Source: Prunella strophiata
Taxonomy: Eukaryota; Chordata; Aves; Passeriformes; Prunellidae
NCBI GenBank assembly: GCA_036583965.1
Contig: JAZBQD010000014.1
Coordinates: forward strand, 44,635,490-44,699,489
Reading direction: 5' to 3'
Length of the DNA: 64,000 nucleotides
How positions within the stretch are numbered: the stretch's first letter is position 1; every line of letters starts with the position of its first letter. Position numbers and translations under genes: made by a program. Shown in pieces: positions 27,901 to 42,900 of this stretch. The notes below the pieces were generated by a model. The model searched no databases and was not told the DNA's origin. It saw only the letters and a list, made by a program, of their open reading frames with translations.

Positions 27901-30900
27901 GAGGAAGTTTCCTAAATATTAGCAGACATCATGACAGGAAGAATTGTTTTGCAATAAAATATATTGTCAGATGTTTCATTAAAAGCATATGTAGTGCATG
28001 ACAGATCCAATTACATTAATTCTGCAGCTAACGGCAGCACACATCACAAAAACAGGATGTATTTTAACCTTGTTTCCCAAATGATGAACTGGCTGTAATA
28101 TTACAAGCAAAGGTCACAGTGTGCAACCTAAGAAAAAAATGGGCCCATGGCTGAACGTACACTGACCCCAGACACAGACCCAAAGTCAGATTCTCTTATG
28201 ATACATGTGAAGCACAGGTAAGGTTCAACAGTACAGTTAAAAACCCCAAAACCAAACCAACCAATAAAACCCCCCAATCCATTGGTCTGAATAAAATCCT
28301 TCTGTATTCAGATGACATCAGGATACTCAAGTCTAGAAGTTTTGTCCTTGCTGACAACATTCAATTTACGAAGCATGTAAATACTCTATTTGCTATGGCA
28401 GAATATATTGTACTAAGGAGAAAGCTCTAGGAGCTGCACAAAACAATTACATTAATATAAAACCTCTACAACTGAGCAAGGAATCCCAGATGCAGAGATA
28501 GCCTAATCTCCATGAAATGTGACCATGTTAAATTTTCAAAATTCTTTAAATTTTATTTCTCAAGATAACAATCAAAATATTTAGACTCAACACATTTTTA
28601 GATCAGTAACTTGATCAATGTTATTGCTATTACATATTGATATTAGTTTTCCTAATTAATTGGTCTACATTTTTAGCTGCTAGCTTATTAAACAATAGTA
28701 AAATATCAGGAATTTAAAAATTAAAGAAAAATACAGAAAGACTAGTAGTGACCCATATGGAATGTAGGTGACTCGTTACTGGATATATCACTTACAAATG
28801 CTACTTAAAACATGTTGGTCATTCATCTGTTCAAAACCATATAACAATCAATGCTGTAAGCTAACTCTACAGTCAACTTTCAAATCTAAATGTATTGTGG
28901 ACTCCACTAATTTCTTTTTATCTTTCACATTGCAATATCAAACAAAAATTGGATTTCCAATTATACCCCTTTATTTATAGAACTATGCAAGCTACCTAAA
29001 TTTCTTAAGACAATTTTATTCTTTACATGTTGACTCAAACATTAGATTTCATTTCACTGCAATTGAAAGTATGTTTGCAGCTAAAGGATTTAATCTTAAA
29101 ATGGACAAAATGTATGAGATAACGTGAATGCATTATTGAAGATAATTGCTGTGAAGGATTCAGGATTTGGACATGAACTACCTAGTAACTGTATCCACAG
29201 TGGAGGCAGTAAGGACTGAAGGAAAAGTTCTGCACTTTCACAAGTCCCCTATATTAAGAAGTACATGGCTAGATGACAAAATACAGTTGGTATCAGAACC
29301 ATCATGAGAAAGCTCTGAGTAGGGAACTATCACTCAATGATTTAAACCACCAACATATCAAGTTGCAGTTGGAAAGGCAAGTGTAATTCTAAGCTCTATC
29401 TTCCTCTGAAAAAGGAAACACATCATACTGTTAAGGTAACACGTGGAATACTGTATTCCAGCCTGACCAAGTTAACTCCTCTGAATTTTGTTTCTGATTT
29501 AGAAGTGCTAATTTTGACTCCAGTATATCATTCAAGATTGCACAATGTGTCTTGGGTCATGCCAGAAACACACTGAATAGTCCAGTTGCAAGAGAGAATA
29601 CTCAAAATGCAGCAAGTGCAGCAGAAGACCATTAGGATGACCAAGAGAAGAGAGTCTGTTTTGAAAAACTGAGACAGACTGGAATATTTAGACTAAGAGA
29701 ATAAAATAAAAAAGAGCGTTTTTATATAAGCATCAGAAACATTAAGCACCAGACCACTATTTATCAAAATCAAGCTTTCCTTGAGGGAAGAGGCAAAAGT
29801 ATATCAATAGCCTCACTACATCCCTGGGCTTTTATTTGCAATGAATATCACAAGGCTATTTTCTTTGGAAATATGGCCCCATTTAAGTCAGTGTTGGACA
29901 AATACACAACCTAGGAAAATAAAAACTATAAGCTATCAAGAACTGAAATTTTTTTCTTTTTGATCTAAGAAATAATGGCTGCAACATCAGAACATGAGTG
30001 CAGAACCTAGATTATCAGTACAAAGATTGGACTGATGTTGAATGGACTCCATTCACAATTTTCCACTCTATGCAGCCTCTTCTGATCTTACAAGATTTGT
30101 TTTATAGCAAATATTAGCTGGTCAACAGTGTCACTGAAGATACATGGACTCAAAAGTCTAAGCAAAAAAATAGTTAAATGATTACAGCTTATTTGAGAGC
30201 AAGGTTTTGTTTCTCCTTTTAAATAAGCCCTCTGAAGATTACATTAGGAAAACATCACTCTGAAACAATTGAGATAAAAAATTAGAATGCTTCCAAGTTA
30301 AATGCCTAAACAACAGACACTCTCAATTTCATGATACTAAACAAATCTGCCAATAATATGTCACTTAGCAAGCCCCTGCAGGGAATATTTGAAGCAGTGT
30401 GCTCTGCAAAATACTACTGCTACAGTTACCACAGCAATTTCACAAAGGCTGGTAAACTGCATAGTGCATGTCCACCTTCAGAGCTGTTATCCAAATATAC
30501 AGAATCCATAAGAGAGAAAGAAACGCAGTCATCCATGTAACTTACATGTGCAGTAAATCCCCTTTTCCTTAAACAGTAAGCAACACTGCCTTAAGGGCTG
30601 TAGGCAAATGTGTATGGCAAAAAGTAGACAGAGAAACAAAGAAAGAGTTGATTGTATCATTGTGAGAACAAGATACACCTATTAAACCGCAGCCTGCATA
30701 AGCTCTGGCGCATACTGATCACTGTGACATATCCTAAGAATGAAAAGAACTTCAATGTGACCTATATTCTATGTCTTCTTAGAGCCTGGGAAGCCCCCTT
30801 GAATCTAATTTTAAAAGCTACCATGTAAAACCAATTAGGGTTAGGATGCACTAAGTGAATCACTTTTGAAGGCCTCTCCTGTAACAAGCTATAAAGATGA

Positions 30901-33900
30901 ATTGACTTGACAGATTTGTTACCTAATAAAAGGAAAGGGGAAGTCTGAAAAATATGTAGAAACCATGAATTATCTTTTTCCAATGAAGGTGTGACTTCAA
31001 ATTTTAGTTATATCATACTGTTGTACTACACATATTTTGTATTTTTAGGTTGTATTCTCATCACACATCCTGTTACACCTGCATTAGTAAAACTCCACTA
31101 ACAGACTAGGTGCCAATTTAACTGCTTGCTCAAAGAAAACACATTTATTAGAGCAATACTATACATCAACATCAGCACTATAATAAATGGAACTGTAATA
31201 CGACAATGGATTCATGGGAAGCTGTCAAGAAAAAGGTGATCAAGTCCTTTGTATTAAATTTGGTGTATTTTATATGAGAAAAATCCGTGGCTTTGTTGAA
31301 TTTACCACCATCACATACACAATTCCTGCTGCCCTTTGAATTAATCCTGTGGGACAAATTTAGGTTTTACCATAAAAGCTATTAAATGAAGCGTGCATAA
31401 TGATTTTCTTACATTCTAAATTGCTCTTTTAATTAATTTAATTAATAATTTACTCAGCATACTTTACTGTCTACTGAAGTGACATTATTGAGTACCTCAA
31501 ATGTTTTTCACAGTATGGGAAAAAAAAGGGAAAATAAAAAGAATAGATACAAGAAATAACACCCCTCTGAGGGAAGTAGAGGGCAAAAAAATGTCACTGG
31601 ATGTAGAAGAACTGGGGAGAGTTTAAGAGCCTTCAGTACTTTAAAAACACATTTTAAAATAAAGGAACTGACATGTGGCAATACAGCTTCTATAATGTAA
31701 CATCATGACTTGGTCTCTCTTAACTTGCAGGGCTCCTGGAGAAGCATGTTACAGGGATTAAATCCCTTTGAATGTTAATGTGTTCCTCTTTTGAACCACA
31801 AAGAATATTAATCCTACTCCCCTCATCTACCAACAGCTGCACTGTTTTTTCTTGACAGAGCGGAACCAGATAGCATGGCATGATTGACCTGAATGTAAAT
31901 ATTGCTGTTTGCAACAACTGATGGCTTTTTGCAGAAATTTAACAAACCAAGTCATCAGCTCACCTGCAGCACAAACTAAGTGTTCAAGTACGTAGAAACC
32001 TCTTTCTAAACAATGACATCAGAAAAACTGTAAATCTGATTTATTACCTTATTCAAAAAATGAACTCGCTTTACATTGAGAGTGCCCTAGTACAGGAAAT
32101 CAAAGTGAAATGTCTCCAGTGAAAGGGCACACGTGTGTACACAAACACACATGTGTTTGTGTATATGTTTATGTTTGTGTATATTTATGCACATAAAACT
32201 CTACTATTAAGGAAAAGTGAGTCAAAGCCCACAGTTCACTTCAGCCATGACTCCACCACAGACACCTGGAGTCATACGTAAGAAGTTTAAGAATTCATCT
32301 CAGCCCTACCCATAACTCTCACTCAGCAACTTCATACAGTTTGTGAAAGGACTCCAATTCTAACAAAAGCTAGATAACATAAGACATGAATATGCAGGGT
32401 GATTCTAAAAGAATCCACTAAATTTCCATTATCAAAATAAGTATTTTCACACATTTGAAGAGTCTTCAGTCAGATGAACTGCCAGAGTGTTTCTCATTCA
32501 GGTTTAAATGTACAACTGAAAGCTAATATGGAACCTGGTTTCTATATAATGCTTAAAGAGGCACAAACTTCAAAGCTAGGAAACAAATATTGTACTTAGT
32601 ATTCTGAATTTTCACATACATTTTGGATACCTCTGTTCTTGGAATTGTTTAGAAATATCAACACTTCAGAGGGAGGCTATATATAAACTAGTAAGAAACT
32701 AGCACAGTTAATGCTCAGAAAACAGATTATGGTGATTAAGGGAAGTTCCCAATAAATGAAAAAATTCTTAGAAGAACATCTTTCTGTCACTGCAATTTTG
32801 AAGCCTTTGGCATAAATTATTATTTACACTTAATGCACACTGTGCTGATGCATTTTCAAAAATCACAGTACTATCAAAAACATCTAACAATGTTATGCTT
32901 CATTTATTCATGTAGTTCAAAATCAGTTCAATCTGTTAGACAGTGTACATACAGAAAAGAGCAAGAATTTCCATATACACTACATATATACTATTGGCCA
33001 AGAAATTTTAAATTACACTTGCAGTGCATTTTCAGAATAAAGATGTTTAACAAGAATCTACTATTCACATATTTATGATAAGAACTGTAAGAACCAAGAG
33101 TTACCAATATTAACATATTTTAGTAAGAAATCTATTTTAAGAAGAGATATGACTGCATTTAGGATTCTATATATTTTAAAATACATTTATGTGTATGTAT
33201 TTCTTTCAATTCATGCTGGATATTTCAGCATGAAACTCTTGAATATCTTACTGTTTCCAATGAGGTACCATTAACTCCCAGGAAAATAAGAGTAGCAGTC
33301 TGCTACATGCACAGAGGCTCTTATCCCAGGGTTAAAACAATTCAAGGTTGTTTCAGAGTGTGCAGTGAATTTATAATCTCTGCTAGAAAGCTGCATGAAG
33401 GAGCATTTGCCATGTAGTAACTTGGTACCTGGAAATCCCAGTACCTCCCACAGAAACCAGATAATTACTGGAAATAGAGATGTGGTAAGAAAAGTGGTAA
33501 GAAAAATGTAATCTGGGGAAAGAAAAGCATGTCAGACACGAAAGGTGGTATCTGTAAGAATTCAAATGTTTAAACATTCCTGGCTGGGGAGAAGAGATTT
33601 TTCAGATTATATGAAAAATTTTGAATCCAAAAATTTAGCATCTAGTTCTACTACAATAGACTGCTTCAGTACTGAGAACACATTTAGTTCTTTATGGCTG
33701 ACAAAGGTGAATTACATCCTAAGCCCTAGCTTTCTAGTAATTATAATACATCAAATAGAGAAGAATGCTGAACTTTGGAAACAGGGTTTGTAAGATCAGA
33801 TGGAAAGGCTTTGTCCATAGACTCTGGAGTAATGAAAAAAATAAAGTAGACTTTATTCCAGTCCTGTGTGTCTGAAAATACTGAATCTGATCTCTATTAA

Positions 33901-36900
33901 CATTAATTATACATTCCCTAGTCTGGTAAACTGGACTTAAAAGTGAACATAGATGAAATAAATACCAGCCTTACTGCATTTCACACAAGACTGGCAATTC
34001 AGAAACTACATTAAGACGAAGAATTGTGTAAAGCTCTGTGCAGAAGTTATAAAATCATGTTGTTTGTTCAGCTATCCTTCATGTAAAAGCACAGATCAAT
34101 TTCCAAGTACTTTCAATTCAAGGAAAGAAGAGGTCAAAAGGTGAGAAGAGAAAGAAAACTTCTTTACATAGATTAACACCGACCCATCCAATCAGTTAAG
34201 GAGCAGCTTGGAACAGGTCCCAAGGCTAAAGCAGCTCCCTTCCCAGTTTTGCTTGTCCAGATGGAAGATGAACACATTTCAGGATTTCAAGCAGTGCTTT
34301 GGCTTGGAATCTGATGTGTTACTCCACTTTTAGTTTTAAAAACCCTTCAAAACTTATTTGATTATTTCAGATAGTAGTGGATTACCATGTTTTGAGGATA
34401 ACAGGATGCACTGCACCAGGAAGGTTGTGGGGGGCAGTCAGGTAAGGGAAGGAGGGAGAAACAAAGAGGGGAAGCAATAAAATGAAAGAAACTTCAGAAT
34501 CTCTTCTGAGTCTCCCTTCCTGAGCCTGAACCTGAGCCCTTCCCCTTCATCTCTTAATTTCTATGTAGCTTTTAGATAGCTGAATTATTTCATCACCTTA
34601 TAAATGTTGAATCAAAATACAGAAATATGCTGTCTTTATTCAGATGAAATTCTAGCTGTTTTTTTTTTTTTTACCACCTCTTAATCTAATGAATTTTTCT
34701 CTATTTCATCTTATTTATCTGTTAGCCTTTGAATTTCAGTACTAGTCAAGCACATCACAATGCTAAGGATATTACACAGCCTTCCAATGGACACCACCAG
34801 AAATTCTATATGTGATCTAGGTACATCTTATTACTCAAAATATGCTACTTATCTTCCAGCATTTGAGGCTAATGCCATCATATGCATTAATAAAACAGAA
34901 ATGCAACAGATGCTTCCATTAAACTTAAGTGTCAATCCTGCGCTCTCTTTGTTGAAGGTCTCTGGTTCAGTCACCCTTCATAGTCTTTTCTGCCACAGAT
35001 CTGCATCAGGTATTTATTAAAATAAATACTGATAGTTTTAAATCAGTATGCATTGCAAGAAGTATTCTTTGAAAACCTGAAGAACTGCAGAATAATACAG
35101 GGGCACTAGAGGACTAAAACCCCATGGTTAAAAACTACTAAAGAAATTCATTTGCTTTGTTCTTTAGTTATCAGGGTCACCAAGAGAGGCTGTAATATAA
35201 TAAAATAGCATGCAGTGATGATAGGAGACACTGCTTTATCCTCAAGGGAATTTCTTTTGCAGTTGTCCTCTGAGTTTAATCTTACTTCTGTGGCATCTCT
35301 TACTCTTCTTACTAGCCCAGAACCAGGGTAAAGCTGAATAAGCTATCAATTGAAAGAATTAAAAAGTAGACCATAAACTGAATTTGTGCACTAATAAAAA
35401 GAATCCTGAAGTGTATAATATGTTTTTTTCACATTTTACAATCTTGTTAGATTTTTAAGTTACACCACCTATTTAGTGAAATAATGCTCAGCAAAATACC
35501 AGTTGCAAGCAGGAAGTCAGAGGCAATTTACAACTCATATAATGTTTCCTCCCAGGCAGAGAAGAAAGCAATAGCACAAGAGCTTAGGTTTGTATTGAGA
35601 AGACTAAGATTTTTAAGCCTTTCTAGTTCTACAAGGGCTATAGAAGCTAAAAATATCTTTTCTTACCCCATCTGTCCTAGATTTCCTTTGTGCTACCAAC
35701 TTACTTGCTTAGTTTTCATTCAGAGATTCAGACCATGTTTATTCTCAGGTGTAAAATTGGAAAACATTTACTCAAAGAGAAGATTTCAACTTACCTGATG
35801 AAGATCACTGCCCAAAACATATTCCTGGAAGTAACCTGGTGCAGCAGATGATGCTCTAATTGCTTGCCACAGCTTATACTGACAGCCTCCAATATAATGG
35901 GACTTAACGCCAGGAAAGTGGTTGTAGTTTCTAAACACAAATGCTTTCAGTGGTGTTCCTCTGTTTACAATGGTGCTTACTGCAGCTACCTGGTAAATGA
36001 GGAGGGAAAAAAATTAGTTATATATGATGATAATGAAAGCTTCCCACCATATGAAATTCAATGTATACATTAATGCACCTCTGGAATCTTACTAGGTTCA
36101 TTATTTATTTACATTTTTATAAGGTCTAGCTAAATTTTAAAAAGTGAAAGTAAAACACAAACAAGGGACCCAAATCCCTAAAGAAAATGCTATTTTAAAC
36201 TTGCAATTAATTGTTTCCACTGGCTATTCTGTTTCTACAAATATCTATGATATTTAAACAAAATGCTGGTGCCAACTATATGATTTTAAAATACTTATCC
36301 TTTTGAAATAGTATTTCATTCTCAGAAGTCTGTAACCACCAATACAACACTGCCATTAAATATGAATGCCATAACTGTCAATCAATCTCCTTCTCCAAGA
36401 AAATGATTACTTTATACTGCAACTGGAGTTAAAGAATTGTAGTAAGAATCTCTCCTGCCCAAGAATCAAAGCCTTTCAAGGGTTTTTTTTAAGGATACTG
36501 AAATGTCAGTAACAGAAATCACATATGTTCATCTAAATGAAAAGCCAAAATGGTATTTCCATTGAAAAAACCCCAACTATGGCAACAAAAAGAATGTATC
36601 TTACAGATCTAATCACAAGGAGAAAGTACATGTAGTTATGGATGAGTATTAGAATGTGCAAGACCTTTAGAGGTCATGCAGCCAGCCTGGCTGGCACTGC
36701 CAGAACAACACTCTTCAGCAGCCAAGTAGGTGCTCAATTCTATCTTGTTTACTGTTTTACAGAGTAGGGTGCTTTCATGAAACTTTACTCAACAGCACAG
36801 CTGATGCTGTGATATCACTGTATGCATTTTCACTTTTCAGCTACTTAATTTAAATAATTTAATTCACTGTAAATTCATCCTTATAGAAAACAAAAGTGTA

Positions 36901-39900
36901 ACTTCTACATTACAATGCAAAAGCAAAACTGCCTGATTCACACTCCATCATTTGATAGAGAAAGTTTCCTATTTTTCTCAAAAGGAAGGTTTAGTTCTAA
37001 GCACTACCAGAAGCAGTAAGAAAAAAGTCCAGAAAATGTAATAGAAAACTTATTAAAAGGATGCCTTCATTTTTGGCAATACCCATATACACTCCACTAT
37101 GCAGTCTAAGTTGCAAAGTGCTCTGCACCTTCTGGAAAAACCCATCTTGTCATGAATTTAGCAGCAGCAGAGCACAGAACTGTGTGTTTTATTTTGATTT
37201 TGCTGTGACTTGTAAAGAGTGCCACTGACAGCACTATAAAGAGATTAGTGGGAACAGCTAGTTTCAGCTCTATTTATATTCACATTTTATTACTGAAGAA
37301 CATGGAAGGAAGCCAAAGATCCCAGTTCAAAGATAACTTTCAAGTCAACATAGGATAGCTTCTCTCTCAGAAAGCAACATACCACACCAGCCTTTTCATG
37401 TCCTTGTTTTAGACACGGACTAGGAACGCAGTCAGTAAGGCACACGTTTCTATGTTTAGAAAAATGTGAATATCTTCCATTTAACAGTAAAGTATTGAAT
37501 ATAGTGCTATGACACCAAAACACCTGTTAATTACAGATTGTTCTGAAATATATCCTATTATATTTCTCTTCTTTCTTCACACCCTATCCTTCACCAAAAA
37601 TAAAATACCCATGCTTTCTCATCTTTCACTCTCACGCTGCTGTATGTAACACCCCTCCTATGACTTAGTGCCTTTTCTATCATAGAGGAAGAGAAGAGAT
37701 CTTGGGGCCCAAGAATGTGAATGGAGAAAATGAGGTACTCCAAACAAAGTGAGAAGAAACCCTGCCCTCTTGCAACACAGATCACAGCTGACATGACAGA
37801 AACTCCAGACACTAGAATTCTTACATGAAAAAAACAAGCTTAGCACAACCCCAAAATGTTGACCCAGCATTTCTATTCTTACAAATTTTTTAACATCTCT
37901 GCAATATATTCCAACTAGAAGTAATAAAAATATCAGAAATTGCTGCCAAAAATTAAGAATCTAATTAATTTTTGTCCTTTAAAAGCATGGGTTATCACAT
38001 ATAGAAGCCTGAAGAGCACTTCAACATTCATGCTGTGTATCTAATGTTCTTCTAGGCACAGAATTTACTCAGAACTCTTAAGAGTACTTGTGAAATACAC
38101 AATTAGTATTTACCTTAGAAAACTGTACTTACCTTTGGACATTTGGACTTCCTTGCAGTTTCAATCATAAGATTTGAGCCCATTTTTTCTCTAAAAAAGT
38201 GTAAAAAATTGAAAATGCTCCCTCAGTTTAGCATGAACAAGACATACATTTTTATCATCCTTATTTCTGAGACCTTTGCATTTAAAAGAGGCAATGTTTG
38301 TATTTCAATTTAACAATACGATTTATGCAATTGACTTCAATGGACCAACACTTCAAACCTTCTAGTCTGTTGGAAATAAGTCTGAAGAGTGACTGAAAAG
38401 GTCTTGATTCAAATTACTCAGTCCACATACTTAACCATAAATCATTACAATTACTCAACTACATAGTTAGTCAAAATACTTTGCCACATTTAGGAATCAA
38501 AAAATCAACATCTTATTAAGTGGTTCTACAGTAATGAAAAAATCACTCTTCTGTAGTTACAGAAACAAAAGCTACAGAGAGAAAGATGGCATTCCATATG
38601 ATTCAGAAGACAGTTAAAACATGTACATGTAGTCTTCCATAACAGTAATCCAATATGCATTTACCATTCCTTTCTGAGGTAATACTTTTTCACATGAATA
38701 CATTTTCATAAATCACACTAATGGTTAGCATTGTAATTTCTCATATCAGGGTCAGTATTCCCATTGTTAACTAGAAGACAGCCCCTTCTGCACAGTAGAG
38801 GAGACTGGAGCAAATGATCACACTAGACAGTGATCTCACCTCACCATATACTTCAATTTTGATTTGCTTACAATAAAGGAATAAAACTCCTAGAGAGTGG
38901 GTGGTCACTGATAATGATTCCAAACTGGCTTTCCTTTAAATCAGCAATCTTTCTTCCTCCCCTAGAAGACAGCCCACCCAAACACTGGTGGTGCACCTGC
39001 CCTATTTTGCAATGATGGTTTTCCATACTGCCACACTTTTAAAGTAAAGATATTCCATGTGCTGTTATTATGAGATCACCCATCTACAGCTTGCACCCAT
39101 GACAGGAGGGAGTAGCACTTCCACTGTCAAAAACAACATCTTTATTGACCTACTCAGGTTAGAAGACAAAGAGCTTTAGAGGCTACCATAGCAGCAGTCC
39201 TCCATGCAGACAGTAGACTGTATGTGCAATCAGGACAATTTGCTGCTCTTCTAGTGAATATTTGTGCTTGAAGGATGGCTGCATACATGCCCTTGACAGG
39301 GAGGAAGGAAGGGAGACAGGTTCCAGTCCTACGATGGAAAACTCCTGCTGACACAATTCTTGTACCTGTAGCACTGTTTTGTTTTTGCTTTGATTCTAGT
39401 CTCAGAATCACCAGCCAGAAGGGGAAGAGTGACATCTGCACTCATTAACTGATTACAGAAGGAGATGAAGGCACACAGAATCATGAAGTAGGAATAAAAG
39501 AAATGGGACTGACAGAGGTGAGATATCAAAGATATCTACTGATTTGCATCACTTTCATCTACTTCTGAAATGTCTGTATTAGGTATTTTTTCCCAAACCC
39601 CGAATGCAAAGATTAAAAAAATGCATAAGCAATATCCTCTGCTTAATTATAGGAACCATTAAACTGAATAACTATCTCATCATATCCTGGTTTTTATGAA
39701 GGCCAGAAACTGATACTCCAGAGTAGGTACAAGAAATCCTTTCAACTACTGTGCAACTTCAGACACATTACAGTCTAAGGAGAAAAGTTTAGTATCACCT
39801 CCACATTTAGTTTAGTTCTGCTGCTACCATTAATACTGTAATTGCATATTAAATAAATGTATTTGTCTCACTGTTTATTTTTTTTATGAAGTCCAAAGCA

Positions 39901-42900
39901 GAAGTAATTCCACAGTTGATTCACATATTGTGTTAAAAAATAAAGCCTTCTAATTTTATTGAATAGTCCCCTGTTATCAAAGAAAATAAGAAACTGGTAA
40001 TTCTCAATATGCCTTACTATCTCAAATTACCCCTTTAACTTGTTTGCTTTTGTTAAAGACTCTTAATGTGTGCTGTCTTCAGGCCACTGGTCACTTCTTC
40101 CCCAATCTTGAAACAGAAATATTCTCTAAAATGGGGAAACCAGAACTGTAAATAATATTTTAAATAATATTTGAAACTGTATTGTAAATTAATATAATGG
40201 CATTATAATACTTTATGTATTTTCCATCCCAACTGTCACACACTCAATCATCTTGTCTGACCACAAGCATACAGATGTTTCATTAAACTGTCCATGACAA
40301 CCCAAATCACTTTTGATATTAAAGTTACTTTAAATCCTGTAAGCATTTTACATTTTTCCACTCATCGGTTATTATGCCATCCTATTTTTCCATTTATCTA
40401 CTTTGTTTGGGTCTGTCCTGTGACCTATGTCCTCTTAGACATGACCTACTTAAACAACGAGTCTCTTTCACAAACATTGCTCTTTCATTGCTTCAAGTCA
40501 ATAATATTGCAACACTTATTTCAACAATGCTATGAAGAACATATTGTCAACCATATACTGGAAGAAACATTCTAATGGGCTACGGCACTGATGAAAATAT
40601 TCTGGAGAAAGAGCACTCAATGCAAAAGGCAAAACTGTAACTTTCACCCTCTTCCAACAGCAACAGTAGTACCAGAAAACTATGACAACTTTACCAACCT
40701 ACAGAATAGACTTTTATACCATGTGCTGGTATGGAATGTGTTACCCATCTAGTGACTAGAGAGCAGTGTCAATTTATATTTCACTCTGCAAAAAAATACT
40801 GAAGTATTATTACTTGTATTCCCAAACACATGCATTATCCCATTTTCCTACCAGAAGAAAACATGTAATTTTTTTCCTACGCTTCATACAGTGACTGATT
40901 GCTTCTAAAGACTACAAATTCCCAACATAAGATTTTAGCTAGCTTGTGAAAACTCCTAGCTGCTCACCAAATTTCTCCAGTAGTTTCTTAAGACAGCATG
41001 CAAGAAGAAAATTGTATATATCAACAATAGTCAAAAGAAAACAGAGAAGTTGGAACTATAACCCAGGTTCTCACAAATGCAATTCAATATAGCTTTACAA
41101 ATACTGATATGTTGTATATGCATTGCATATACTGTATGCATAACATAAATCATTAAAACCAGTCCTCAAATTGCAACTCAAGAAATACATAAGAGGAGTT
41201 AAAACAGACATACATAGAACATATGACACCAATTCCCTAAAGTACTCTGAATGAAATGTCAGTTAACCTAAATTAGTTGTCATTTTCTAAAATGCAATTT
41301 ATAATATACCCCATGAATGCATGAAACATTAGACTGATGAAGCATCAACTTAATTATTTTCAGCAAGAATACCTTCTGACAGAAAATACCACCACTGATA
41401 TTGTGGTAGGACTAAACACGTATTACATGTCTGTACACTGTCAATGGATTGTCTCTATTTCAAGCAAAGCTGACAAGTTACCATTTAAACTGCAAAAACA
41501 CACAGAGCACAAGTAATGCTTTTAAATTCAAAACAAAGCATACAGCACTTCCCCCATGCTATAACAATGTTAGACCTGACCTTCAATATTGCTGCAAAGA
41601 GATACTAAATAACCTTACAATTCCCTTCTCAGGCTCCAGGCCCCCACACCACAGGAAAGCTTCTAGGAATCCCTTCAACAAAATGCTGTGCAGGCATAGC
41701 ATCTCTCTTCAACATTGCAGGTGATCAAAATGTCATTTTTGATCAGAACATTTAATTTTTAATTTACTCTGATCTACTCATGGATAATATATTAATTGCC
41801 TGCTTTTGTCTATTGCACAGGAGTAGAGCTCTTTACCTCCCTCATGTGCTACATGTAGCTGCAGAAAAACAATAGTATTTTAATTAAAGCCATGTAAAAT
41901 ACTTTCACATTTGGTTATTGTGATTTTCACAAGACTTCCTTTAATTGGGTGGGGAATGAAATGAGGGAAGACAGAGAAAAATCTAATTTCTAAAAAAAGA
42001 CCTTTAGATACCTGAGAAGAAAAGCTAATGATATTAATTTGATAAATGTATTTATTTCTAAAAATATGCAAGAGCACAGAGAAGAAGTCCTTAGAAGCTT
42101 CTCTCTCCACTTCATCAAAGAAGTAAAATGCATAAAATTCAGACACTACTGGTACTCCCACTTTATGTCATAAAAACTTTTTAATCCCATAAAACACAGT
42201 AATAGCATTCCCAAAGGAACTTGTCATTACTTATCAGAAGGAACCTTTTACCATTCTACATTTTCTCTCAGAAAAGATTGTTCAGTTCTTTCAGTGGCAG
42301 GGTCAACTTACACTGGTTGGGACATTAGTTTGCTAAAAAATTATAAACAATTGAACTTTCAGTATAAATCAAAGATTAATAAAACTAAGAAATAAACCTG
42401 TAATACAATAATTCTCCCCAGAGGGCTTTTCCTGAACAGCCATCAATGCAAGTGAATACACTTCACAGACAACTCAGAAACTGCAGATATTTTTCATTGC
42501 AACCCTTACAGCTCATTTCCCTTTCAAGGAAAGTGGCAATGGACGAAGTCCTCCAATATAGCAGCAAACATTAAAAATCCCTACTACAGCACATTATTTC
42601 ATTTCTCATAAATCTCCTTTACTAAAAAGGGCACAGCAGGTGGTTAGTAAAACTTGTAGCAAATCTGTAATGAGTCAGATAAAGCAGAGCTGCGAGCATA
42701 CAGGAATATAATCAGAAATCAGTGCAGTAAAGCTTACTTCATTCCCCAGAAACATAAATCATTACATTAAAAGCTTCCAGCATCTTGGCAAATATGAAAA
42801 CAGCTATTTCAAAAGAGAGTATATGTTAATCCTTTCTAGTTGTTTTAAGAATCTGCATACCAGTGAAGCAATAACAAAACCAAATGCACTCAGTCTTTGC

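Noticed and set aside
36655..36780. Possible CR1 tail (AGGTCATGCAGCCAGCCTGG)
   Set aside because: Only a short vague resemblance; the diagnostic GGTTGGAA and tail repeats are absent.
42301..42400. Possible extra PNPLA8 exon in the 4.7-kb intron between exons 6 and 7
   Set aside because: Exons 6 and 7 already join in frame at a conserved junction, and no additional sequence is needed to match the family.
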